In this document: positions 40,938 to 48,890 of the stretch, one piece after another
Position numbering within the stretch: the stretch's first letter is position 1
Layout of the letters: the number at the start of each line of letters is the position of its first letter
Origin: an uncultured Pseudomonadota bacterium
GTDB taxonomy: Bacteria; Myxococcota_A; UBA796; CAJQPC01
Assembly (NCBI GenBank): GCA_913060515.1
Contig: CAJXRZ010000001.1
Span: forward strand, 1 to 51,477
Length of the DNA: 51,477 bases
Reading direction: 5' to 3'
Program-made: the position numbers and the translations under genes
The notes under the pieces: model-generated
Databases searched by the model: none
What the model was told of the DNA's origin: nothing
What the model saw: only the letters and a program-made list of their open reading frames with translations

Positions 40938-42196
40938 AAGCCCTCCATCACGGCCGTCATCGGCGGCTCTTGGATGTAGCGTTCCGGGTCCACGTCCCCG
41001 AGGGCCAGGAGTGTGGCGCCCAGGTTCTTGGCGCTGAAGCTCACCCCCGAGCTGCTGGCTTGGCCGGTGGACAGGTCGACCTTGTCTCCACGTGCCTGGT
41101 CATCGAGCGCCCCGTAGCGGTTTCCGCCGCGAATTCCGGCGCCGATCAGCATCGCCGAGGCCGTTGTCCAGTGATCCTTGCCGCCGTAGAGGTTCAAGGT
41201 CGGCGCCCGGCCCATCTCCGAGAAGACCACGAAGGTGACCTGGTCCCGCAGGGGCCCCCCTTCAAAGGCCGTGCGCCCGTCCAGATCCGCCATGATGCGG
41301 TTCAGGTAGGCAAAGAACTCTCCGAAGTGCAGGCTTTGACGGTCGATCTGCTGGTGGTTGTCCCAGCCCTCGGCGCACCAGCCCTCGTAGGCGATCATGC
41401 CGCAGCGGGTCAGGCCGCGCTCAAAGCAGTCAAAGATGGTGGCGGCGTCCGCGCCGATGTCTCGCTCACAGCCGCCGCTGTTGGGGTCCAAGTTTAGGTC
41501 CCCACCCAGTGCCTGCAGGCGCGCTTGGGCCTCCAGGGCAGTGCTGTAGCGGGTGTAGAAGTCGGCCTCGGCCGGGGTGCCGGCCTGCTCGGCCAGAGTG
41601 CCCAGGCGCTGGGCCAGGTAGGCATCTTCAATGGCCTCGCTCGAGGGGGTAATCACACCCTGGTCTCGCTCTGAGAGGACCTCACCCGAGAGAAGTTTTG
41701 GGAGCTGACCGTTGTCTCCAACCCGAACGACCTGGTCGCCATACTGGGCGTTGAACGCGGAGCCTGCCATGACCAAGTGTGGCAGGAGTGGACGGTCTAC
41801 GGCGTTGGCCGCCAGGATGCTGGGCCAGTCGTCGTAGGCCCCGTCCCCATGGCCGGTCAGCGCGATTCTCCGGCAACGCTCATGGGTGATGCTGGGCACC
41901 GACATGCCGTTGATGATGGCGCAGCGATCGCCGTATTTGCCGAAGAAGGCCCGGACCGTGTCGCGATCTGGATGGTCCACAAAGGGCAGGCCCATCGCCT
42001 CGGATGCGGTCGCTTCAGCCTCGTGGTCCACCTTGCCGAGCAGCTCAGGGGCGAAGACGAAGGGTGCATCCCAGCCCCCCACGCAGTGGATGAACACAAA
42101 GCGTCGGGTGGAGGCACTGGGTGTGGCCAGAGCCCGTGTTGGGAAGGCCAGCGCCCCCGCGCCCAGTCCCAGCAGGTGTCGACGTGTCAGCAGCAT
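40934..42196 (-). CDS. DUF1501 family protein, Tat-exported
   Basis: A 420-residue protein from ATG 42196. The N-terminus MLLTRRHLLGLGAGALAFPTRALA has the twin-arginine motif and hydrophobic core of a Tat signal. The rest follows the DUF1501 pattern: FVFIHCVGGWDA, GHGDGAYDDWPSILA, VFSEMGRAPTLN and GGKDHWTTASAMLIGAG, which resembles alkaline-phosphatase/sulfatase-like folds. The function of DUF1501 is unknown, although it commonly pairs with PSCyt-type cytochrome proteins as here. First gene of the operon, with a TAGAAT element six bases upstream of the ATG. Confidence 0.85.
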   Translation of the reverse strand: MLLTRRHLLGLGAGALAFPTRALATPSASTRRFVFIHCVGGWDAPFVFAPELLGKVDHEAEATASEAMGLPFVDHPDRDTVRAFFGKYGDRCAIINGMSVPSITHERCRRIALTGHGDGAYDDWPSILAANAVDRPLLPHLVMAGSAFNAQYGDQVVRVGDNGQLPKLLSGEVLSERDQGVITPSSEAIEDAYLAQRLGTLAEQAGTPAEADFYTRYSTALEAQARLQALGGDLNLDPNSGGCERDIGADAATIFDCFERGLTRCGMIAYEGWCAEGWDNHQQIDRQSLHFGEFFAYLNRIMADLDGRTAFEGGPLRDQVTFVVFSEMGRAPTLNLYGGKDHWTTASAMLIGAGIRGGNRYGALDDQARGDKVDLSTGQASSSGVSFSAKNLGATLLALGDVDPERYIQEPPMTAVMEGF

Positions 42197-42202
42197 GCCG
42201 GC

Positions 42203-42208
42203 ATTCTA
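42203..42208 (-). promoter_or_regulatory. TAGAAT element, 6 nt before ATG 42196
   Basis: On the minus strand TAGAAT (five of six consensus bases) is six bases before the DUF1501 ATG without a ribosome binding site, so a leaderless operon message is expected. Confidence 0.45.
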
Positions 42209-42267
42209 CTTGTTCCAGATGCGGGCGTGGAAAATGTTCTGGGGGATTGATCTGTCCACTCAGGGGT

Positions 42268-42273
42268 TACTAT
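42268..42273 (+). promoter_or_regulatory. TAnnnT element (TACTAT), 8 nt before GTG 42282
   Basis: TACTAT lies eight bases before the GTG chosen for the plus-strand gene. It is divergent from the TAGAAT of the DUF1501 operon and agrees with the leaderless pattern seen elsewhere. Confidence 0.35.
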
Positions 42274-42281
42274 CGGTCTCC

Positions 42282-42911
42282 GTGCTTTGGCTCTTGCTGC
42301 TCGCCTCTGGTGCTCCTTCCGCCACAGAGGCCACCGCGTCCTCCCTTCAGGCTGCCCAGACCCTGGCGGCACAGGTGGGCACGACCTGCGGCAACCCCTA
42401 CGCCGTCGCGGAGATCGCCTTCACCTTCGAGGTCTGGGTAGATGGCGAGCGCGTGATCCAGCGCAGCCACCAGTGGTTCCCAAGAGAGAGCCGCGCCATC
42501 GTCTCCTGGGAGGGACAGCAGGTCGAGCTCACCCAGCTCTACCCCTACATCGCCTCCACCGCGCCCCAAGAGCTGGCCATCGCCGCCTATCAACACTGGA
42601 TCAACGACAGCTACTGGTTGCTCGCTGCCTGCAAGGTCCAGGACGCCGGCGTGGAGAGCAGCCTGGATGAGACGGGCCGCCTGAGTCTGCGCTTTGACCA
42701 AGGAGTGGGCCTGAGCTCCGGGGACCAGTACTGGATGAGCGTGGACCGCCGCGGCCGCGTTCAGGACTGGGAGTTCGAGCTGGAGGGCGGGCGCCACGAC
42801 CGCTTCTCTTGGGTGGGGTACAAGCGCTTCGGTCCGCTGCTGCTCTCCACGCGCCGCATCAGCGCGGACGGACACACCTTGGTGCGCTTTGAGGATGTTC
42901 GGGTGCGTTAG
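42282..42911 (+). CDS. Exported protein of unknown function (LolA-like pattern possible)
   Basis: A 209-residue protein from GTG 42282; the open frame to 41886 is a shadow of the divergent gene. MLWLLLLASGAPSATEA is a signal peptide, probably cleaved near residue 14. The mature part has strands ending in paired charged residues, a tryptophan-rich middle (HQHWINDSYWLLAACK-like) and a C-terminal run of antiparallel-like strands (GDQYWMSVDRRGRVQDWEFEL, LLLSTRRISADGH). This could be a LolA/LppX-type fold, but I do not recognise a family with certainty. Two cysteines. Divergent from the DUF1501 operon. Confidence 0.6.
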   Translation: MLWLLLLASGAPSATEATASSLQAAQTLAAQVGTTCGNPYAVAEIAFTFEVWVDGERVIQRSHQWFPRESRAIVSWEGQQVELTQLYPYIASTAPQELAIAAYQHWINDSYWLLAACKVQDAGVESSLDETGRLSLRFDQGVGLSSGDQYWMSVDRRGRVQDWEFELEGGRHDRFSWVGYKRFGPLLLSTRRISADGHTLVRFEDVRVR

Positions 42912-42941
42912 ACTGCTGGCACACTCAGGTAGGGGATGCAC

Positions 42942-43568
42942 ATGTACAAGAAGTGGTTGTTGGTTGGTTTTGGTGCTCTGGCTCTGGCCTGCGGCGGCGG
43001 CGGTCTGAGCGGCGGCAGCACCCAGGCCCAGGCGATGTGCGAGTACATGGTGGTCGAGAACGGCACCGAGTGCGCCAGCATCGCCGTGGGCAGCACAGCC
43101 ACCATCGGGGACTTCCAGGTGCAGGTGCTCAGCGCCGAGAACTGGACGGGCCAAGACAGCCTGCCCGCCATCAAGAACATGGACGAACGGGCGGCGGTGA
43201 AGACCGCCGGTGGCAACCTGATCGCGGTGCACCTGCAGGTCACCAACACCGCGCCGGTCAAGTCCAAGGCGGACTTCGTCGCGCGGCTCATCGACGGGGG
43301 CGGAAACCGGGCCTTTGCCGGGCCTTACAACGGGGACATCTACCGGACGGAGAAGGGCCTCGCCACGCCCTTTGGCGATGCCTATGGCCCCGGAGAGTCA
43401 CGCCACGCCGCGGTGGTCTACGCCGTGGGCGCCCAAGACGTCCCCGGCAGCCTGATCCAGCTCTTCCGCAAAGAGAAGATGCCCGACCCCCAGGACCCCC
43501 GGGGACGCATCAAGAGCTTCGTGGTGCAGCAGTTCGTCTTGGACCTGGGTGGCGTGACCACTCCCTGA
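42942..43568 (+). CDS. Lipoprotein with DUF4352-like immunoglobulin fold
   Basis: A 208-residue protein. ATG 42942 is preferred to ATG 42936 because AGGGG lies six bases before it but touches the earlier one. MYKKWLLVGFGALALACGGGG is a lipoprotein signal with Cys near residue 16. The body shows GNLIAVHLQVTNTAPVKSKAD followed by DGGGNRAFAG and FGDAYGPGESRHAAVVYAV, the sequence style of DUF4352 (telomeric-repeat-binding-like Ig fold) domains found in secreted proteins. Role unknown. It is 30 bp after the preceding gene. Confidence 0.7.
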   Translation: MYKKWLLVGFGALALACGGGGLSGGSTQAQAMCEYMVVENGTECASIAVGSTATIGDFQVQVLSAENWTGQDSLPAIKNMDERAAVKTAGGNLIAVHLQVTNTAPVKSKADFVARLIDGGGNRAFAGPYNGDIYRTEKGLATPFGDAYGPGESRHAAVVYAVGAQDVPGSLIQLFRKEKMPDPQDPRGRIKSFVVQQFVLDLGGVTTP

Positions 43569-43619
43569 CGCACTTCCGCGAGCGTCTTAGACCACTGGGG
43601 AAACGACCACGGAGTTCCC

Positions 43620-44570
43620 ATGCCTGAGATGACCTACAAGCGCCTTGGCGGCAGCGGCCTGAAGCTGTCCACCTTCTCCATCGGGAGCTGGGTGACCTTT
43701 GGCGGCCAGCAAGACATGGACACCTCCAAGAAGTGTCTGCTCGCTGCCTTCGAAGCCGGCGTCAACTTCTTCGACAACGCCGAGGCCTACGCAGGCGGCC
43801 AAGCCGAGGTCGTCGTCGGCGAGGTGCTCAAGGATCTGAAGCGCAGCGATCTGGTCATCAGCTCCAAGGTCTTCTGGGGGGGCGAGGGTCCCAACGACGT
43901 GGGCCTGAACCGCAAGCACGTCACCGAGGCCTGTCATGCTGCCCTCAAGCGCCTGCAGACCGACTACCTGGATCTGTACTTCTGCCATCGCCCCGATCCA
44001 GACACCCCCATTCTGGAGACTGTGCGGGCCATGCACACCCTGATTCAGCAGGGCAAAGTTCTGTACTGGGGCACCAGTGAGTGGACCCCCGAGCAGCTCA
44101 CCACCGCCTTTGAGCTGGCCGACAAGTACAACCTGGAGCCGCCCACCATGGAGCAGCCCCAGTACAACCTCTTTCACCGCGACAACGTGGAGAAGGGCTT
44201 GGCCAAGCTGGTGCAGGAGCGGGGCTTGGGCACCACCATCTGGAGCCCCCTCTCCAGCGGCTTGCTGACCGGCAAGTACGACGAGGGCATCCCCACGGAC
44301 TCCCGCTTGGGACAGGTCGAGTGGCTCCAGGAGCTGGTCCTGCTCGAAGGGCGCGTGGAGAAGGTCAAGGCCCTCAAGAGCATCTCGGATGACCTGGGCT
44401 GCACCCGCGCTCAGTTGGCCTTGGCTTGGGCAGCGGGCCACGCCCACGTCTCGACGGTGATCACAGGAGCGAGCCGGGTCTCCCAGGTGCATGAGAACCT
44501 GGCGGCCCTGGATGTGATTCCCAAGCTCACCCCTGAGATCCGCACCGCCATCGAGGCCACCTTGGCCTGA
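43620..44570 (+). CDS. Aldo/keto reductase (voltage-gated potassium channel beta subunit-like)
   Basis: A 316-residue cytosolic oxidoreductase from ATG 43620, with GGAG nine bases upstream. The catalytic tetrad is present: Asp52 in FFDNAEAYAGG, Tyr57, Lys83 in SSKVFWGG and His123 in CHRPDPDT. NADPH binding is supported by SPLSSGLLTGKY and ITGASRVSQVHENL. The length and the FDNAEAYAGGQAE stretch fit the Kv-beta-like branch rather than the aldose reductase branch. It reduces aldehydes or ketones; the physiological substrate is unknown. Apparently monocistronic. Confidence 0.92.
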   Translation: MPEMTYKRLGGSGLKLSTFSIGSWVTFGGQQDMDTSKKCLLAAFEAGVNFFDNAEAYAGGQAEVVVGEVLKDLKRSDLVISSKVFWGGEGPNDVGLNRKHVTEACHAALKRLQTDYLDLYFCHRPDPDTPILETVRAMHTLIQQGKVLYWGTSEWTPEQLTTAFELADKYNLEPPTMEQPQYNLFHRDNVEKGLAKLVQERGLGTTIWSPLSSGLLTGKYDEGIPTDSRLGQVEWLQELVLLEGRVEKVKALKSISDDLGCTRAQLALAWAAGHAHVSTVITGASRVSQVHENLAALDVIPKLTPEIRTAIEATLA

Positions 44571-44684
44571 TCGGGCCCCTTGAGCGCCGTGGCTCAGGCA
44601 GGCTCGCTCCCTGCGTCAGCCTGTCTCAGGGGGGCCCCCGGCCCCTGGGAAGCAGGATAGGTCCCTTGCACAAGGAGGTCAGTC

Positions 44685-45029
44685 ATGGAGTCTCTCGTCA
44701 TCGGTGCCCTAGTGGGGCTCGTGATCGTGTTCATCGTCCGGAAGCTCTTCGTGAAGGCCGCTCCGGCGGCGGACGTACAGGCCCTCATCGACGCCGGTGC
44801 GGTGCTGGTGGATGTGCGCAGCCCCAGCGAGTTTGCGGGGGGCAGCCTCAAGGGCGCCAAGAACGTGCCCATGGGCAGCCCACCCAAGGGTTTGGACAAG
44901 TCGGTGCCCGTCGTCGTCTTCTGTGCCTCTGGCATGCGCAGCGCCAAGGTGGCGCAAGACTGGTCAAAGCAGGGCTTCCAGGTCACCAATCTGGGCGGAA
45001 TGAGCGCTGGGAGCGGTCTGAAGCTCTGA
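44685..45029 (+). CDS. Membrane-anchored rhodanese-like protein
   Basis: A 114-residue protein from ATG 44685 behind a perfect AAGGAGG (44672-44678). Residues 5-20 form one membrane helix, followed by a single rhodanese domain: VLVDVRSPSEFAGG and VVVFCASGMRSAKVA with active Cys80. The loop of six residues after the cysteine suits sulfurtransferases. Sulfane-sulfur transfer or cyanide detoxification at the membrane is possible. Codirectional with the aldo/keto reductase and acyltransferase but with its own ribosome binding site. Confidence 0.88.
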   Translation: MESLVIGALVGLVIVFIVRKLFVKAAPAADVQALIDAGAVLVDVRSPSEFAGGSLKGAKNVPMGSPPKGLDKSVPVVVFCASGMRSAKVAQDWSKQGFQVTNLGGMSAGSGLKL

Positions 45030-45057
45030 GGGCAGCACACCGCCCGGTGTGCTGGGC

Positions 45058-45063
45058 TACAGT
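45058..45063 (+). promoter_or_regulatory. TAnnnT element (TACAGT), 8 nt before ATG 45072
   Basis: TACAGT lies eight bases before the acyltransferase ATG and no Shine-Dalgarno sequence is present between them. Confidence 0.3.
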
Positions 45064-45071
45064 GTGGCCCT

Positions 45072-45938
45072 ATGAACGCGCCAGATCCCCTAGACCCCAC
45101 CGACGCGCAGCTGGAGCGCCTGGCCCCAGCTGAGCGCTGGGGCTTTAAGCTGGCCGACCGGGTCCACCGGCACGCCCGCTGGGCCGCCGTGAGCTGGAAC
45201 TCGACCGTCATGGTTGGCGTGACCTGGCTGACCTGCAAGCGTCGCCTGCATGTGGCCGGATTGGACAACCTGCACGCCTTGGATCCCAAGCGCGGCATCT
45301 TGCTCGTGGCCAACCACCGCAGCTTCTATGACTTCTTCACGGTCTCCTGCGTGCTCTTCAACTGGACGCCGCTCCAGCGCCACGTGCTCTTTCCAGTGCG
45401 CAGCGAGTTCTTTTACGACTCGCCCGTGGGCTGGACCGTCAACTCGGTGATGAGCGCCATGGCCATGTTCCCGCCCATCAAGCGGCAGCGCTCGGCCGCA
45501 CCGTGGAACCGCTACGCCCTCTCGCGCTGCAGCTACGAGCTGCAAGAGCGCGGTGCAGTGGTCGGCATGCACCCCGAAGGGCGCCGCTACCCCGACTCGG
45601 ACCCCTTCTCCGTGCACAAGTGCAAGCCCGGCGCGGCCCGGGTCGCCCTGGACGCACCGGACGCTCAGGTGGTCCCGCTCTTCCTCACAGGTCTCACAAA
45701 CGATCTGTGGCAGGAGTTCCTCTGGAACTGGTTTGAGCCCGAGGCACACCCCATCGGCATCGCCTTTGGCGCGCCCATTCCCATGGATGATCTGCGGCCG
45801 TCGGGCGAGGTGGACTCCGAGCCACAGATTCGGGCAGCACGGGTGCTCACCCAGCGGATCTCCGATGCGCTGAAGGTTCAGGCCGAGGCCTGCAGGGACA
45901 TCTTGGAGAAGGTCGGGGAGCAGCTCAAGGTGGCCTAA
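45072..45938 (+). CDS. PlsC-like 1-acylglycerol-3-phosphate acyltransferase
   Basis: A 288-residue membrane-associated enzyme. The HX4D motif is NHRSFYD (81-87) and the second motif is HPEGRR (167-172), placing it in the PlsC family that acylates lysophosphatidic acid to phosphatidic acid or a related lipid acceptor. A hydrophobic stretch near residues 40-52 could contact the membrane. A PFSVHKCKPGAARVAL segment follows. The exact acyl acceptor is unknown. Probably its own transcription unit. Confidence 0.88.
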   Translation: MNAPDPLDPTDAQLERLAPAERWGFKLADRVHRHARWAAVSWNSTVMVGVTWLTCKRRLHVAGLDNLHALDPKRGILLVANHRSFYDFFTVSCVLFNWTPLQRHVLFPVRSEFFYDSPVGWTVNSVMSAMAMFPPIKRQRSAAPWNRYALSRCSYELQERGAVVGMHPEGRRYPDSDPFSVHKCKPGAARVALDAPDAQVVPLFLTGLTNDLWQEFLWNWFEPEAHPIGIAFGAPIPMDDLRPSGEVDSEPQIRAARVLTQRISDALKVQAEACRDILEKVGEQLKVA

Positions 45939-46021
45939 GCGCGCCTGATCCTGCTTGCGCGGTGCCTCCTCTGGCCCCGCCAGGCGCCCTGCCGTAGACT
46001 GCGGAAGCACCGGGAGCCACC

Positions 46022-46078
46022 ATGTGCGTTCACCAGATGCTCAAGCACGGCCGGCTGGTCGCGCCGACTCTGACCTGA
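46022..46078 (+). CDS. 18-codon micro-ORF (possible leader peptide)
   Basis: ATG 46022 has GGGAG six bases upstream and encodes MCVHQMLKHGRLVAPTLT before TGA, with a TAGACT -10-like sequence about 25 bases further up. It lies in the 147-bp space between the acyltransferase and the AAA-release-factor gene, both ending here. Nothing follows on the same strand, so a leader role is not evident and chance is possible. Confidence 0.25.
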   Translation: MCVHQMLKHGRLVAPTLT

Positions 46079-46085
46079 GCGCCAC

Positions 46086-48830
46086 TCACAACAGATCCAC
46101 CCGCTTGCACAGCAGCTCATGGAAGCGCTTGCCACCCAGGGCATCTTTGCGCTGGGTGTTCAGCCCAGTGGCGTGGTCTTTCACGCTGCGAGGCTCCAAG
46201 CAGTAGCGCCGCACCACCTCGTCCAGGGGCTCGGGTGCGCCCGCCCAGCTGGCGATGAGCTCACCGGCCAGCTCGCGGTTGTCCGCCAGGGTGCGTCCGT
46301 TCTGTAGCACCAGGCCTTCCTGCAGCTCCAAGCGGGAGCGCAGGGTGGCGCCGGACTGTCCGACTTGGCCCTTGAGCGCCTTGTGGGGGCCAAAGCGGGG
46401 CTCGGCGCGGGCATCGGTCCAGGGGGCGATACGAACCCGGACCATCTCGGAGTCCTTGTCGACCTTGAGGCGGTGCAGGCCGGCCTCGCGGGCCAGCAGT
46501 CCGTGGGCCCAGTTGCCTTGAATCGCCAACAGGGTGGCCTCGCTTGGGGAGACAGGGTCCATCAGCACCTGAACCTTGAACTTCCGAGCAGCGGCCCACT
46601 CCTGGTAGGTGGCCGAGAGCATGTTCCTGGCCTGCTCGCCCCCCTTTCCAACGGGCTCGATGTGTACCAGAGCATCCCAGAATCCGGCCCGGCCCATGCG
46701 CACCAGCTGCCGCTCGGCGTTCAAGGTGCGGTCTTCCAGGCGGAGCAGTTTTTGTATCAGGCGCTCCAGCTTGGGCTTCTTGATGTCTGTGGGCGCTTGG
46801 GCGGCGGCGGCCTGGAGCTCCTCCAGGGTCATGCGCAGGCGCTCGGTGCGATCCAGGGTCAGGCTGAGCTGCTCCAGGTCTCGCATCACGGTCGCGGCCC
46901 GTTCGGGGTCGGCCCAGAAGCTGGTCTGTCCGCGCTCGTGCTCCAGGGACTGTTGCTGATCGAAGAGGGTGTCCTCGTCGATGGCTGCGCTCAGGGCCTG
47001 TAGGCGTGCCTCCAAGTCCTTGGCGCGGGCCTGCACCTGGGTCAGGTTCAGGGTGCTTCCATCGGGCAGTTTGATGGGGTCGCGCTTGCGGCGCTGGGCC
47101 TTGGACTGGCCGGTCTCCACCACCCGCACCTGCAGGCGGTTGTCCCGGGCCACGACCCGCAGGATGGAGCCGGGCTCGATGTGCTTCTCCATCAGGGTCA
47201 TGGCCAGAGGCAGCACCACGCGTCGCTGGATCTCGCGCTTGAGACCGCGGGCTCCGTAGCGGGGGTCAAAGCCCTTCTCTACGACCAAGGCCAAGGCCGC
47301 ATCCTCGACCTCTACGATCAAGTTGCGGGCTGCGATGCCCTCTCGGTCAATGACACGCTTGATCTCCCACTTGGCCACTTGGGTGACCTGCTCGGTGGTC
47401 AGGGCGTGGAACACGGCGAGGTGCCCAAAGCGGTTGAGGAACTCCGGCCGGAAGTGTTGCTCCAGGGCCTTCTCTACCGCCCGGCGTTGCTCCGACTCGC
47501 TGGCGCCGCCACCAAAGCCCACCGCCGTGCGCTGGCTGTCCTGTGCGCCCACGTTGGAGGTCGCGATGACGATGGTGTTCCTGCAGTCCACGGTCTGGCC
47601 GTTGGCCGGCGTGATGCGGCCCTCGTCCAGCAGGCCCAGGAGCAGGTCCCAGATGTTGGAGTGGGCCTTCTCCAGCTCGTCGAAGAGCACGACCTGGAAG
47701 GGCTGGGCCCGAATGGGATCCACCAAGGCGGCCGGCTGGCTGGGGTTCCGGGGGCTGCCGATCAGGCGCTCGAAGGAGTGGTAGTCCTTGAACTCGGAGA
47801 GATCGAAGCGCAGCAGACGGCTCTCGCTGCCAAAGAGGAAGCGGGCCAGGGTGCGTGCGAGCTCGGTCTTGCCCACGCCGGTGGGGCCCACGAACAGGAA
47901 AGTGCCGATGGGCTTGTCGGGGTCCTGCAGTCCGGCCTTGAAGAGCGCGATGCACTCCAGGACGGCCTCGATGGCGGCCTGCTGGCCGACGATGCGCTCC
48001 TGGAACCACCCACGGATCTCTTTGGCTGGTCGGGTCTCGGTGCGGGAGACCACGAACATGGGCAGGCCCGATAGGTCGGAGAAGCCCGCCTCGACCTGTC
48101 GCGCGCCCAGGGGAAGGGTCTGTGTGGGGTCTTCCTGTACGCGGCGAACCAGATGGGCGAGCACGGCCAGGGCAGGACCGGGCTGCGCGCGGGCCGAGAA
48201 GCGCCCGGAGAGGGAGAGCAGGGTCTCCATCGCGTGGGGCTCGATCTCCAGCGCAGCGTTCTGGGCGGACTCCTCCACGCAGCGCCGCACAGAGTCTGCG
48301 GTCATTGGGGAGAGGCTCATCTTCTTGAAGAGCGCCACAAAACCTGGGGTGCGCTCCATGCTGCGCAGAGTCTCGGGGCTCACCTCGGCCAGCAGCTGTA
48401 CGCGCCTGCTGGAGAGGGCCGGCTTGAGGGCATCGAGCAGGTTGTTGTCGTTCTTGTCCGTGCGGCCCGTCTTGGGCAGGTTCCACACATCGGGGATGTA
48501 GATCACAGCGCCGGCCGCTTGGGCTTGCTCCGCGACAGCGGTGACCTTGGACTGCCACTCTCCCAAGTACTTGGTGCCGGCCATAAAGGAGGTGGTCGAG
48601 AGCTCGATGATGGGGCGCTCACCGTCCCGCCACTTCTGTGCCAGACCCTGGATCACGCTGGTCTTTCCCACGCCATCGGAGCCGATCAGCAGGACGGAGC
48701 TGCCCAAGTTCAGCAGCTCCTCCAGATCCTGGATCTCCACTTCACGGGCGCGTACGGTGTCCAGCTCTCCGCGACGGGCAGCGGCGACCAGGTCTCGACC
48801 TTCGGACAGGGCATTCTCAAAGTTGCTCAT
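46086..48830 (-). CDS. Clp-like AAA+ ATPase fused to a release-factor-2-like module
   Basis: A 914-residue protein from ATG 48830. AAA-1 (about 30-250) has Walker A GSDGVGKTS (50-58), a ClpB-like AGTKYLGEW, but Walker B YIPDV (111-115) without the catalytic Glu. AAA-2 (about 275-575) has GPTGVGKTE (315-323), LFDELEKAH (382-390), RPEFLNRF and a ClpB-type C-terminal small domain. The ClpB N-domain and M-domain are missing. Residues ~630-914 follow RF2: FWADPERA (638), GKGGEQARNML (728), EAGLHRL (782) and VKDHATG (883). The GGQ is replaced by KGQVGQ (820-825) and the stop-codon-reading SPF region is absent. It could be a ribosome- or nascent-chain-related unfoldase; function unknown. Divergent from the Fpg-like gene. 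Confidence 0.82.
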   Translation of the reverse strand: MSNFENALSEGRDLVAAARRGELDTVRAREVEIQDLEELLNLGSSVLLIGSDGVGKTSVIQGLAQKWRDGERPIIELSTTSFMAGTKYLGEWQSKVTAVAEQAQAAGAVIYIPDVWNLPKTGRTDKNDNNLLDALKPALSSRRVQLLAEVSPETLRSMERTPGFVALFKKMSLSPMTADSVRRCVEESAQNAALEIEPHAMETLLSLSGRFSARAQPGPALAVLAHLVRRVQEDPTQTLPLGARQVEAGFSDLSGLPMFVVSRTETRPAKEIRGWFQERIVGQQAAIEAVLECIALFKAGLQDPDKPIGTFLFVGPTGVGKTELARTLARFLFGSESRLLRFDLSEFKDYHSFERLIGSPRNPSQPAALVDPIRAQPFQVVLFDELEKAHSNIWDLLLGLLDEGRITPANGQTVDCRNTIVIATSNVGAQDSQRTAVGFGGGASESEQRRAVEKALEQHFRPEFLNRFGHLAVFHALTTEQVTQVAKWEIKRVIDREGIAARNLIVEVEDAALALVVEKGFDPRYGARGLKREIQRRVVLPLAMTLMEKHIEPGSILRVVARDNRLQVRVVETGQSKAQRRKRDPIKLPDGSTLNLTQVQARAKDLEARLQALSAAIDEDTLFDQQQSLEHERGQTSFWADPERAATVMRDLEQLSLTLDRTERLRMTLEELQAAAAQAPTDIKKPKLERLIQKLLRLEDRTLNAERQLVRMGRAGFWDALVHIEPVGKGGEQARNMLSATYQEWAAARKFKVQVLMDPVSPSEATLLAIQGNWAHGLLAREAGLHRLKVDKDSEMVRVRIAPWTDARAEPRFGPHKALKGQVGQSGATLRSRLELQEGLVLQNGRTLADNRELAGELIASWAGAPEPLDEVVRRYCLEPRSVKDHATGLNTQRKDALGGKRFHELLCKRVDLL

Positions 48831-48836
48831 GGCCGA

Positions 48837-48842
48837 ACTCTA
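48837..48842 (-). promoter_or_regulatory. TAnnnT element (TAGAGT), 6 nt before ATG 48830
   Basis: On the minus strand TAGAGT lies six bases before the AAA-release-factor ATG without a ribosome binding site, so its mRNA is probably leaderless. Confidence 0.4.
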
Positions 48843-48890
48843 TCGCGAGTGGCCCGCAGAGGTACCCTTGGGCCCCGGAGCTGGAGTCCC

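Noticed and set aside
44581-44596. Short inverted repeat as terminator after the aldo/keto reductase
   Set aside because: The stem is only five base pairs and no T-run follows.
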